From assembly GCA_046533095.1 (NCBI GenBank), contig JAJQRA010000017.1:124001-188000 (forward strand): a DNA stretch of 64,000 bases, read 5' to 3'. This stretch comes from ZAX-1 sp046533095 (lineage in GTDB: Bacteria; Bacillota; Clostridia; Lachnospirales; Lachnospiraceae). Below, one piece after another: positions 19,674 through 27,585 of this stretch (positions are counted from its first letter, which is position 1; each line of letters opens with the position of its first letter). Below the pieces are notes generated by a model. The model made no database searches, was not told where the DNA came from, and was given only the letters and a program-made list of their open reading frames with translations. The position numbers were made by a program, and so were the translations under genes.

Positions 19674-22067
19674 GTGAAAATTAGAAAAGTTGGAATTATT
19701 GGTTCAGGAACAATGGGAAGTGGGTTAGCAAGCCACCTTGCTAACGCTGGCATTCCCAGTTATTTGTTCGATATTGTGCCCACTACGCTAACGGATAGTG
19801 AGGTGGCGGCGGGGTTATCCCTGGCTAGCCCAAAGGTGCGATATCGTATTGTAGAGAGCAACAAGCAGAATTTTGTGATCAAAATGAAACCGTCAGGACT
19901 GATGTCCGGCACTTATGCGGAACTGATCCGCATCGCAAATCTAGAAGACGATTTAGCACTTCTGTCTGAATGTGATTGGATCGTTGAGATCGTTGCAGAA
20001 AATCTTGAGATTAAGAAATCGGTACTGGCAAAAATCCAGCCATTTGTACAACCTGGTACGTTAGTATCCTCTAACACATCTGGAATATCCATCAACCGGA
20101 TATCGGAGGATATGCCTTTAGAGTTTAGGCAGCATTGGTGTGGAACCCACTTCTTTAATCCGATACGGTATATGAAACTAGTGGAAATGATACCTTCTAA
20201 GGATATATTGCCGGAAGCCTTTTTGGCACTTACAGAATTTTGTGAAAAAACACTGGGGAAAACCCCGGTTGTCTGCAAGGACACGCCTAACTTTATCGCT
20301 AATCGCCTAGGGGTAGCCCTTGGTGCTGATATGACCAGGCTTACAGAGGAATATGACCTTACCTTTGACGAAGCGGATTCCATCGCAGGTCCGGCGATTG
20401 GCCGCCCGAAAACAGCGGCTTTTAAACTGTATGATATGGTAGGTCTGGATATTGGAACGATTACTGCGAAAACAGTTCAAAATAACATAGACGATCCGAA
20501 AGAAAAAGAACTCTTTGCGTTTCCTCCTTTTATTGACGAGATGATGAAAGACAATCGTTTGGGCCACAAGACAGGCGGTGGATTTTATAAAAGACAAGGA
20601 AGAGGAAAAGGGTCTTTGGTCTATGATTACAAAACCAAAGAATATGTTCCTGCTAAACCAGTGGTGTACCAAAGTGTTTTAGAGGCACTAAAGAAAAAGA
20701 GCATTCCGGATAAATTGGAAATTATGCTTAATGGGAGCGATGTTGCCTCAGAAATTGCATGGAAGCATATAAAATGCTATTTCCTTCATGCGGCATCTTT
20801 GATTCCGGAGATTTCCGATAATATCCTCAATATGGATCGAGCCATGGTGTTAGGATACAATCATCTCGTAGGTCCTTTTGAAACTTGGAATGGAATAGAT
20901 ATTGGAAAATACGTGGATCGTATGGAAAAAGAAGGGGAAACCGTTCCGGCATGGGTAAAAGAAATGTTGGCAAGCGGCATTACTTCTTTCTATATGGAAA
21001 AAGAAGGAAAGAATTATTATTATAGTATTTTGGACAAAAAGTATGTACCGATTGAGACGCCTTTTGGGATGATTATTTTAAAAGAGGAAAAAGCAAAAAA
21101 CAAGCGAGTGCTAGAATTAAAGGATGCAGATGTATATGACATTGGAGATGACATCTTATGCTTGGAAATTACTTCGAAAAATGCTGCTCTTTCTGTTGGA
21201 TTAGTAGAGTCCATACTAGTGGCGCAAGAAGAACTAAACAAGAACTGGGCCGGAATGGTGATTGCAAGCGGTGGCAAAAATTTCTGCGTGGGTGCTGACT
21301 TAAGAGAGGTAGCGGAATATATCAAAGCCGGCAACTTTACAGAGATAAGCAAAAGAGCTGCAAATATCCAAAACATGACGATGGGCCTTAAGTATTCCCC
21401 GAAACCCGTTGTTGCCGCAACTTATGGACAAGTATTAGGTGGCGGTTGTGAACTGGCTATTCAATGTGGCGGTGTACAGTCGGAAGGCGAAACCTATATG
21501 GGATTGGTAGAGGTCGGCGTGGGACTAGTACCGTCCGGTGGTGGAGTAAAAGAAATGACCTTACGTGCGCTAGAGCGTACGGAAGGAACGATGGCCCTTA
21601 AAACAGAATTTTTGTTGGCCGCCTTTGATTCAATCGCTAGTGGCAAGGTGTCTTCTAGTGGACCGAATGCCAAGGAACTAGGCTATCTGCGTAAGACGGA
21701 CAAGATAACCCTAGGAGCCGAGTGGCTGATTAACGATGCAAAAACACAGATACAAGCGTTAATTTCCACAGGTTATAAGCCACCTGTGAAAAAAGCCTTT
21801 CCGTGCCCGGGGAAGAATGATAATGCCTTGTTGATACAAAGTGCAAAGATGATGAAAGATGGCCACTACGTTAGCGAATATGATTATTATATTGCACAGA
21901 GAATCGCCTTTATCATGACTGGTGGCGACGTTAGTAAAAATCAGCTAATCACGGAAGAATATTTGCTGAGTTTGGAACGCGAAATCTTTGTTGAGCTGTG
22001 TAAGGAAACGAAAACCAAGGAAAGGGTTTCACATATGCTTACGACTGGTAAGCCATTGCGGAATTAA
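19674..22067 (+). CDS. fadN: 3-hydroxyacyl-CoA dehydrogenase/enoyl-CoA hydratase fusion, FadN-like
   Basis: A GTG start at 19674 lies ten bases after GGAGGG. The 797-residue protein has an N-terminal NAD-binding domain (VGIIGSGTMGSGLASHLANA), the dehydrogenase signatures (SSNTSGISI, HFFNPIRYMKLVE, DTPNFIANR) and a C-terminal crotonase domain (SGGKNFCVGADL, GQVLGGGCELAI, GLVEVGVGLVPSGGG). This order, dehydrogenase first, and the length match Bacillus FadN rather than E. coli FadB. It hydrates 2-enoyl-CoA and oxidises the 3-hydroxy product with NAD. It is followed 16 bases later by the thiolase, as in fadNA operons. Confidence 0.92.
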   Translation: MKIRKVGIIGSGTMGSGLASHLANAGIPSYLFDIVPTTLTDSEVAAGLSLASPKVRYRIVESNKQNFVIKMKPSGLMSGTYAELIRIANLEDDLALLSECDWIVEIVAENLEIKKSVLAKIQPFVQPGTLVSSNTSGISINRISEDMPLEFRQHWCGTHFFNPIRYMKLVEMIPSKDILPEAFLALTEFCEKTLGKTPVVCKDTPNFIANRLGVALGADMTRLTEEYDLTFDEADSIAGPAIGRPKTAAFKLYDMVGLDIGTITAKTVQNNIDDPKEKELFAFPPFIDEMMKDNRLGHKTGGGFYKRQGRGKGSLVYDYKTKEYVPAKPVVYQSVLEALKKKSIPDKLEIMLNGSDVASEIAWKHIKCYFLHAASLIPEISDNILNMDRAMVLGYNHLVGPFETWNGIDIGKYVDRMEKEGETVPAWVKEMLASGITSFYMEKEGKNYYYSILDKKYVPIETPFGMIILKEEKAKNKRVLELKDADVYDIGDDILCLEITSKNAALSVGLVESILVAQEELNKNWAGMVIASGGKNFCVGADLREVAEYIKAGNFTEISKRAANIQNMTMGLKYSPKPVVAATYGQVLGGGCELAIQCGGVQSEGETYMGLVEVGVGLVPSGGGVKEMTLRALERTEGTMALKTEFLLAAFDSIASGKVSSSGPNAKELGYLRKTDKITLGAEWLINDAKTQIQALISTGYKPPVKKAFPCPGKNDNALLIQSAKMMKDGHYVSEYDYYIAQRIAFIMTGGDVSKNQLITEEYLLSLEREIFVELCKETKTKERVSHMLTTGKPLRN

Positions 22068-22083
22068 AGGTAGGAGAAAAATT

Positions 22084-23262
22084 ATGCGTGAAGTTGTTGT
22101 TGTTGCGGCTGTGCGTACCCCAGGGGGAAAAGCTGGCAAGGGTTCTTTTTATGATACTCGTCCAGAATACCTAGGTAAGCTATGCATAGAAGAAGCCGTT
22201 AAAAGAGCGAAAATAGACCCTGCGGAAATTGACGATGTCATTTGGGGATGTGCAACACCGGAACAATGTACGGGAATGAATACTGCTCGAATTACTGCAC
22301 TGTATGCAGGAATCCCGGATTCGGTGCCGGCGGTAACGGTCAATCGGTTTTGTTCTTCCGGCCTGCAGGCAATTGCCTTTGGTGCGGAAGGAATACTTAG
22401 TGGCCGTTGCGATGTAGTGCTAGCTGGTGGTGTTGAGCACATGAGTATGATTAATATGGGCGGTGTTACGCGGGTAAATCCTGATATCATACAAAATCCG
22501 GCTCTGGAGGACATCTATATCGGAATGGGGTACACTGCAGATAATGTGGCTATGCGGTATCATGTAACGAGAGAAGAACAGGATGCGTTTGCCGCTCGTA
22601 GCCATCAAAAAGCGGCGGCAGCTACGGCAGAGGGGAGATTTAAAGACGAGATTGTTCCTGTGCCGGTAAAAACGGTCAGCTTAGATCAAGATGGCAAACC
22701 GGTGACGAAAGAGAAAGTTGTCAATGTGGACGAGGGTTTCCGTACGGATACAACGGTAGAAAAATTAGCGAAGCTGCGTCCTGCATTCACGGTAGGCGGA
22801 ACGGTTACCGCAGGCAATTCCTCCCAGACAACGGATGGGGCATCGGCGGTACTATTGATGGAAAAAGAAAGAGCATTATCTGCAGGATTAAAGCCCTTGG
22901 GGAAATTTTTAGGGTTTTCCGTTGCAGGATGCAGACCGGATGAAATGGGGGTTGGACCGGTGATTGCGATTCCTAAGGTATTAAAACGTCTGGGACTTTC
23001 TTTAAAAGATATTGGACTGATTGAGCTAAATGAAGCTTTTGCTTCACAAGCACTTTATTGTATGCGTAAATTGGAGATTAATCAGGATATCGTTAACGTA
23101 AATGGCGGTGCCATTGCGATTGGACATCCGATGGGTTCAACAGGTTCTAAGTTGACGGCGACATTGCTAAATGAGATGAGAAGGAGAGATGTGCGCTATG
23201 GCATGGTCAGTATGTGTATCGGTGGAGGGCAAGGTGCCGCAGGAGTATTCGAACTCTGCTGA
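22084..23262 (+). CDS. fadA: Acetyl-CoA acyltransferase (thiolase)
   Basis: The start at 22084 follows TAGGAG; a longer frame into the preceding gene has no site. The 392-residue thiolase has the acyl-accepting cysteine C90 in NRFCSSGLQAI, the GGAIAIGHPMGSTG histidine motif and the C-terminal SMCIGGGQGAAGVFE cysteine. It cleaves 3-oxoacyl-CoA with CoA to acetyl-CoA and a shortened acyl-CoA, completing the cycle with the FadN-like gene just upstream. A clear terminator follows, so the first transcript probably ends here. Confidence 0.93.
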   Translation: MREVVVVAAVRTPGGKAGKGSFYDTRPEYLGKLCIEEAVKRAKIDPAEIDDVIWGCATPEQCTGMNTARITALYAGIPDSVPAVTVNRFCSSGLQAIAFGAEGILSGRCDVVLAGGVEHMSMINMGGVTRVNPDIIQNPALEDIYIGMGYTADNVAMRYHVTREEQDAFAARSHQKAAAATAEGRFKDEIVPVPVKTVSLDQDGKPVTKEKVVNVDEGFRTDTTVEKLAKLRPAFTVGGTVTAGNSSQTTDGASAVLLMEKERALSAGLKPLGKFLGFSVAGCRPDEMGVGPVIAIPKVLKRLGLSLKDIGLIELNEAFASQALYCMRKLEINQDIVNVNGGAIAIGHPMGSTGSKLTATLLNEMRRRDVRYGMVSMCIGGGQGAAGVFELC

Positions 23263-23327
23263 TGAGATTAGGCTGATCTTAGACAGAGTTGACGTGAATC
23301 ATTGGTTTTGCTAATATAATGAAGAGC

Positions 23328-23364
23328 CCCCTCTTTGATTATGGATTTCAAAGAGGGGATTTTC
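23328..23364 (+). terminator. Intrinsic terminator after the thiolase
   Basis: CCCCTCTTTGA (23328-23338) pairs with TCAAAGAGGGG (23348-23358), followed by ATTTTC. Confidence 0.85.
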
Positions 23365-23401
23365 ACATAAAATGAGTGTAACGATTCAAGGAAGGAGAAG
23401 T

Positions 23402-24181
23402 ATGGAAACAAGCATATACAATGATATTTCGATTGCGAAGGTGATTTGTCCGTCTATCGGTACTAAAATAATCGTGTTTTTGTACAATGTTGACGGATTA
23501 TTGATTGACACAGGGCCGGCATGCAAAGAGGAAGAACTTGAAAAATGGTTTACCGCTCAACACATCACACAGGTCGCTTTGACGCACAGCCATGAGGATC
23601 ATACGGGAAATGCACCTTGGATTCAACAACAATTAAAGATACCCATCTATCTGCAATCCGGAGCCATTCCATCTTGCCATGAAGAAGGAGTTTATCCGAA
23701 CTATCGCAAAGAGACATTTGGAGGACGCAAAAGTTTTCATCCGAAGCCTTTGCCGGAAATAATAAAAACCGACAATTATATATTTGAAGTGCTTGATACG
23801 CCGGGGCATACAATTTATCACAACTGTTTTTATGAGAAAAGCCAAGGATGGCTGTTTACGGGGGATCTGTTTATTTCCGCAAGGCCATTCATCTGCTTCT
23901 ATGAGGAGAATTGCAGACAGTTGATTGACACGATAGAAAGGCTTTTAAAACTTGATTTTGATACCGTTTTTTGCGCCCATGCAGGCGTTGTCGAAAACGG
24001 CAAGGCTATGCTTGAAAAAAAGTACAATTATCTTAAAAAGCTACAGGAGAGGGTAATTAAGATGAGAGAGGTCGGAAAGACGGATAAGGAAATCGATGCC
24101 GAAATAAATAAGGGCGGTTTCCGATTTACATCTGATACCTGTGGTGAATGGTCCACATACAACATCATCAGAACACTTTGA
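23402..24181 (+). CDS. MBL-fold metallo-hydrolase
   Basis: The start at 23402 follows AAGGAGAAG. The 259-residue protein has the canonical dinuclear metal motif THSHEDHTGN, then DTPGHTIYHNCFY and the bridging aspartate in LFTGDLF, and CAHAG near the end. In a beta-oxidation setting it could be an acyl-CoA thioesterase or lactonase-like hydrolase, but the family is too diverse to decide. It lies after the terminator of the thiolase and before the second sigma-54 control region. Confidence 0.85.
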   Translation: METSIYNDISIAKVICPSIGTKIIVFLYNVDGLLIDTGPACKEEELEKWFTAQHITQVALTHSHEDHTGNAPWIQQQLKIPIYLQSGAIPSCHEEGVYPNYRKETFGGRKSFHPKPLPEIIKTDNYIFEVLDTPGHTIYHNCFYEKSQGWLFTGDLFISARPFICFYEENCRQLIDTIERLLKLDFDTVFCAHAGVVENGKAMLEKKYNYLKKLQERVIKMREVGKTDKEIDAEINKGGFRFTSDTCGEWSTYNIIRTL

Positions 24182-24214
24182 ATTCTGACGCATCAAACGT
24201 AGATAGTCCTCAAG

Positions 24215-24350
24215 TGGCACATATGTGGCGCAGCATTGGCGCATATATGGCATGGTGTTGGCACACAGTGCGATTGTTGCGTATCACTTTTAGAGGATTT
24301 CGTTGTTTTACAGGGGTATCCACGCTGAGGACAGGCACAAAACTGGCACA
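24215..24350 (+). promoter_or_regulatory. Upstream activating array of TGGCACA boxes, 11-base phased (second set)
   Basis: TGGCAC, TGGCGC, TGGCGC, TGGCAT and TGGCAC boxes start at 24215, 24226, 24237, 24248 and 24259, exactly 11 bases apart. A further pair, AGGCACA at 24333 and TGGCACA at 24344, is also 11 bases apart. The array lies 170-310 bases before the -24/-12 promoter at 24521 and uses the same box as the array at 13530. Confidence 0.75.
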
Positions 24351-24445
24351 ATCACGTAATTTAGTGCATAATTTTACTGTATTTTGTTAAAAATATCATA
24401 ATATTGAGTACGGAAGCCTATTTTATAAAATTCTTAAACTTGTTA

Positions 24446-24460
24446 AAAATAGGCTATTAT
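24446..24460. repeat. AAAATAGGCTATTAT, copy of the element at 13734
   Basis: It differs by one base from the palindrome at 13734-13748 and has the same place, between the TGGCACA array and the sigma-54 promoter. The remaining spacer from 24537 to 24749 is a leader of about 200 bases in which I see no gene or firm RNA motif. Confidence 0.45.
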
Positions 24461-24520
24461 GCTGCTTTTGCGCACCATTACAACGAAAATGCTGGAATAT
24501 TTGTCCTGAATAGCACTAAA

Positions 24521-24536
24521 TTGGCATGATTAATGC
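24521..24536 (+). promoter_or_regulatory. Sigma-54 (-24/-12) promoter of the second acyl-CoA dehydrogenase set
   Basis: TTGGCATGATTAATGC has GG and GC ten bases apart and the -24 TTGGCA box. The -12 part (ATGC) is weaker than at 13786. The start codon lies about 210 bases downstream. Confidence 0.72.
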
Positions 24537-24749
24537 TCATTATAATAAGTAACAGGGCAACGAGTAAACGCAACTGTAAGTACTGCCAAACACGGCTTAA
24601 GTTTTTGCTCTTTCAAATATTGCTATTAGGTACAATAGAGTGTGGAGGTGAAAAATAAAGATAGGATAGAATCCTGAAAGCAGGCAAAAACGCTAAGTTT
24701 CCAATGTTAAGAATACGAAAAAATCTAAAATCTGAAGGAGAAAATGATT

Positions 24750-26024
24750 ATGTTAGACTTTTTATTAAACGAAGAACAGAAAAAGATTCAAGAAGAAGCA
24801 CGGGATTTCGTAAAGAGCATTCCGAAACAATATGTTTTAGACATGGATGCTGACAAGATTAAGTTTCCGAAAGAATTCCTAAAAGAAGCAGCGCATCGTG
24901 GCCTTTTAGGCTGTCGCTATCCGAAAGAATGGGGTGGCAGAGACCTTGACTGGGTGGCTTCACAGGCTGTATTGGAAGAAATTGGCGTACTTGGCTATAT
25001 TTTTGCCTGCACGTTTGGCGTAGGGGCAGAATTGGTTTGCGATGCGATTATAAGGCATGGCACCGATGCACAGAAAGAGAAATATGTTAAGCCGTTATTG
25101 CGTGGAGATCTTTTTGCGGCAGAATGCCTAACGGAACCTCGTGGCGGATCTGATTTCTTCGGCGCAACAACAATTGCGGAAGACAAGGGCGAGTACTTTT
25201 TATTGAATGGGCAGAAGCGTTTTATTGTTGGTGGCGAAGGTGCAGATTATTTTCTTGTTTATGCACGCACAAATCTTGATCCTGCGGCAGACCCACATGA
25301 GGCAATTTCTGCTCTGCTGGTAGACAAGACGGATCAGGTCGAAGTTTCATATCTATATGGGCTCATGGGCTGCAAAGGCGGCGGTGCGGCACGTATTGTA
25401 TTTAAGAATGCAAAGGTTCCAAAGGAGAACATTGTGGGTAAGCTCAATGGTGGAGAAGCAGTATTCAACACGATGATGATTCCTGAGAGACTTGGTACGG
25501 CATGCATGACAATTGGTACCGGCCGTGCTGCACTTGATGTGGCAACGAAATATACCATGCAGCGCAAACAATTCGGCAAAGTTATCAGAAAATTTCAAGG
25601 TGTTTCATTCCAAGTAGCAGATGCGATAAGACTACTGGATACTTCACGCGCAATCTGTTATACAACTTGCGTGATGGTGGATAAGTGGGATAAGAAAGAT
25701 CCGGTAGCTAACGTGACACTTGATCAAATCCGGCGTCAGGTTAGTGAAGCCAAAAAGCATACGACAGAATCCTGCCAACAGGCGGCAAGGCTGTCCATGC
25801 AAGTTATGGGCGGAATCGGATACACCAATGTCTACCCGGTAGAGCGTTATGTGCGTGACTTGTCATTGGCATCTATTTGGACTGGAACAAGCGAGGTCAT
25901 GAACCTAATTGTCAGCAGCGACTGGTATGCAGAGTATAGGGCAGAGCAAAAAGATCGGCAAGTCCGCAATTATGAGCTTGACGCACCTGAATCCGAAGCA
26001 GCAGATGAAAAAATATTTGAATAA
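24750..26024 (+). CDS. Acyl-CoA dehydrogenase with IVD/LCAD-type catalytic glutamate position
   Basis: The ATG at 24750 is nine bases after GGAG; the ATG at 24744 is too close to it. The 424-residue protein has the family's AECLTEPRGGSDFFGATT, the GRAALDVATKYTMQRKQFGK FAD/dimer segment and MQVMGGIGYTNVYPVERYVRD. The common catalytic glutamate (YEGT) is replaced by T378 in IWTGTSEV, but E246 in IPERLG lies where isovaleryl- and long-chain acyl-CoA dehydrogenases carry theirs. It should therefore be active, perhaps on branched or longer substrates. It is the first gene of the second sigma-54 unit and is followed by a CoA-transferase. Confidence 0.9.
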   Translation: MLDFLLNEEQKKIQEEARDFVKSIPKQYVLDMDADKIKFPKEFLKEAAHRGLLGCRYPKEWGGRDLDWVASQAVLEEIGVLGYIFACTFGVGAELVCDAIIRHGTDAQKEKYVKPLLRGDLFAAECLTEPRGGSDFFGATTIAEDKGEYFLLNGQKRFIVGGEGADYFLVYARTNLDPAADPHEAISALLVDKTDQVEVSYLYGLMGCKGGGAARIVFKNAKVPKENIVGKLNGGEAVFNTMMIPERLGTACMTIGTGRAALDVATKYTMQRKQFGKVIRKFQGVSFQVADAIRLLDTSRAICYTTCVMVDKWDKKDPVANVTLDQIRRQVSEAKKHTTESCQQAARLSMQVMGGIGYTNVYPVERYVRDLSLASIWTGTSEVMNLIVSSDWYAEYRAEQKDRQVRNYELDAPESEAADEKIFE

Positions 26025-26074
26025 GCACCGGATCATTTATTTAGCTATTAATTAAAAAGGAGGAATACATTCAA

Positions 26075-27400
26075 ATGTTTATAAATTGGAATTGGCAGGA
26101 AGAGTACAAGAAAAAATTAACCACACCGGACGAGGCGGTAAAAATCATCAAAGACGGAGACCGCGTTGTAATCGGACAGGCGGCGGCGATGCCTGGTGCA
26201 CTCGACAACGCTTTTGCGAAACGTAAAGAACTAAAAGGTGTTACAGCTATTACAGCACTTGCATTACGGCCTATCCCATTCATGTCGCCAAAGACCGATG
26301 AATACGTTGGGCATATTGATACGCTTGGCTATTTTATGGGTCCGCAAGACAATGCTTATGATGCGGCTCACGGCGGTGTCAGCTCCGTGAACTTTAATCT
26401 GCTTGACAAATGGGTTCCTGAGATTGCAAAGCCAAACGTTTTGCTTCTTGAAGTAACACCACCGGATGCTCATGGCTACTTTAACGTTGGGAACGTAAAC
26501 GCTTGTATGCTTACTCAATATAGAGAGTACAACCCCGTCATCGTAGTTCAGGTAAATAAGAATGTTCCATTTCAATATGGAGAGAATGTATTTATACATG
26601 TAAGCGAAGTTGAGGCAATTGTTGAGTTTGATGAGCCAATGCCACAGTTGCCGTTTGCTCCGGCTACGGATCTCGAAAATAAAATTGCCAGCCATATCGT
26701 AGATTTAATTCCGGATGGAGCTTGCCTGCAAATTGGTCTTGGCGGTATTGGAAACGCAGTAGGGTATAGTCTGGAACACAAAAAAGATTTAGGCGTGTGG
26801 ACTGAAATGGCAACAGACTCCATGATACATCTGGCTAAGAAAGGTGTGATCAATGGCAGCAAGATGACCACTTATCCGGGCAAGTTCGTTGCAGCTATGG
26901 GATTGGGCAGTCAGGAAATGTACGATTTTATGAACCACAATCCGTTCATATATGCGCTTCCACTGTACAAAATCACAGGCGAACAGTATATTGCACAGAA
27001 TGACAACTTTGTTTCAATCAACAATTGCCTTTCTACGGATCTGACAGGGCAGATTTGCTCTGAAACAATTGGGCATAAACGGGTAAGCACTACCGGCGGA
27101 CAGCAAGGCTTTGTACGTGGCGCAATCCGATCAACCGGAGGAAAATCATTTATTTTGTTGGCTTCAACCGCGAAAGACAAAGATGGCAACCTGTTATCTC
27201 GGATATCCTTGAACCTGGCACCGGGCACAATTGTCAGCACACCGAGAAGCGATGTGCAATACATCGGAACGGAGTGGGGCTGCGTGAACGTATTTGGTCT
27301 GCCTCCTGCAGAGAGAGCCAAAAAGATTATCACCATTGCCCATCCGGATTTTCGTGAGCAACTGACAGAAGAAGCGAAAAAGGCTGGAATACTCAAATAG
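26075..27400 (+). CDS. Acetyl-CoA hydrolase/CoA-transferase family protein, second copy
   Basis: Start ATG follows GGAGG by 11 bases. The 441-residue protein is a paralog of the product of 13864: the catalytic glutamate is E244 in VWTEMATDS, followed by DLTGQICSETIGHK, VSTTGGQQGFVRGA and a C-terminal AHPDFREQLTEEAKKAGIL. It would exchange CoA between acetyl-CoA and an organic acid. Its pairing with an acyl-CoA dehydrogenase suggests that it activates the substrate of that enzyme. A terminator follows. Confidence 0.9.
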   Translation: MFINWNWQEEYKKKLTTPDEAVKIIKDGDRVVIGQAAAMPGALDNAFAKRKELKGVTAITALALRPIPFMSPKTDEYVGHIDTLGYFMGPQDNAYDAAHGGVSSVNFNLLDKWVPEIAKPNVLLLEVTPPDAHGYFNVGNVNACMLTQYREYNPVIVVQVNKNVPFQYGENVFIHVSEVEAIVEFDEPMPQLPFAPATDLENKIASHIVDLIPDGACLQIGLGGIGNAVGYSLEHKKDLGVWTEMATDSMIHLAKKGVINGSKMTTYPGKFVAAMGLGSQEMYDFMNHNPFIYALPLYKITGEQYIAQNDNFVSINNCLSTDLTGQICSETIGHKRVSTTGGQQGFVRGAIRSTGGKSFILLASTAKDKDGNLLSRISLNLAPGTIVSTPRSDVQYIGTEWGCVNVFGLPPAERAKKIITIAHPDFREQLTEEAKKAGILK

Positions 27401-27433
27401 CAGACATAGGACAATTCAGATAATTGGCAGAAT

Positions 27434-27476
27434 AATACGCAGTGCGGTTCTTATCTATATCGCACTGCGTATTGTT
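27434..27476 (+). terminator. Intrinsic terminator after the second CoA-transferase
   Basis: AATACGCAGTGCG (27434-27446) pairs perfectly with CGCACTGCGTATT (27461-27473), followed by GTTTGGTT. The T run is short. Confidence 0.7.
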
Positions 27477-27585
27477 TGGTTACTCTTTTGCTGGTGATAG
27501 GCTTAACCTGTTGACATTGCTGTGGAATCAAAGAGCCAAAGGATGCGGTTGAAACCTTTATAGAGAATAGGAAGAGGGGAAAAAT

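Noticed and set aside
24600..24745. Possible riboswitch in the leader before the second acyl-CoA dehydrogenase (runs like GAAAGCAGGCAAAAACGC)
   Set aside because: Only loose likeness to the conserved core of c-di-GMP-I RNAs; the paired regions and order of conserved blocks are not there. A covariance-model search would decide.
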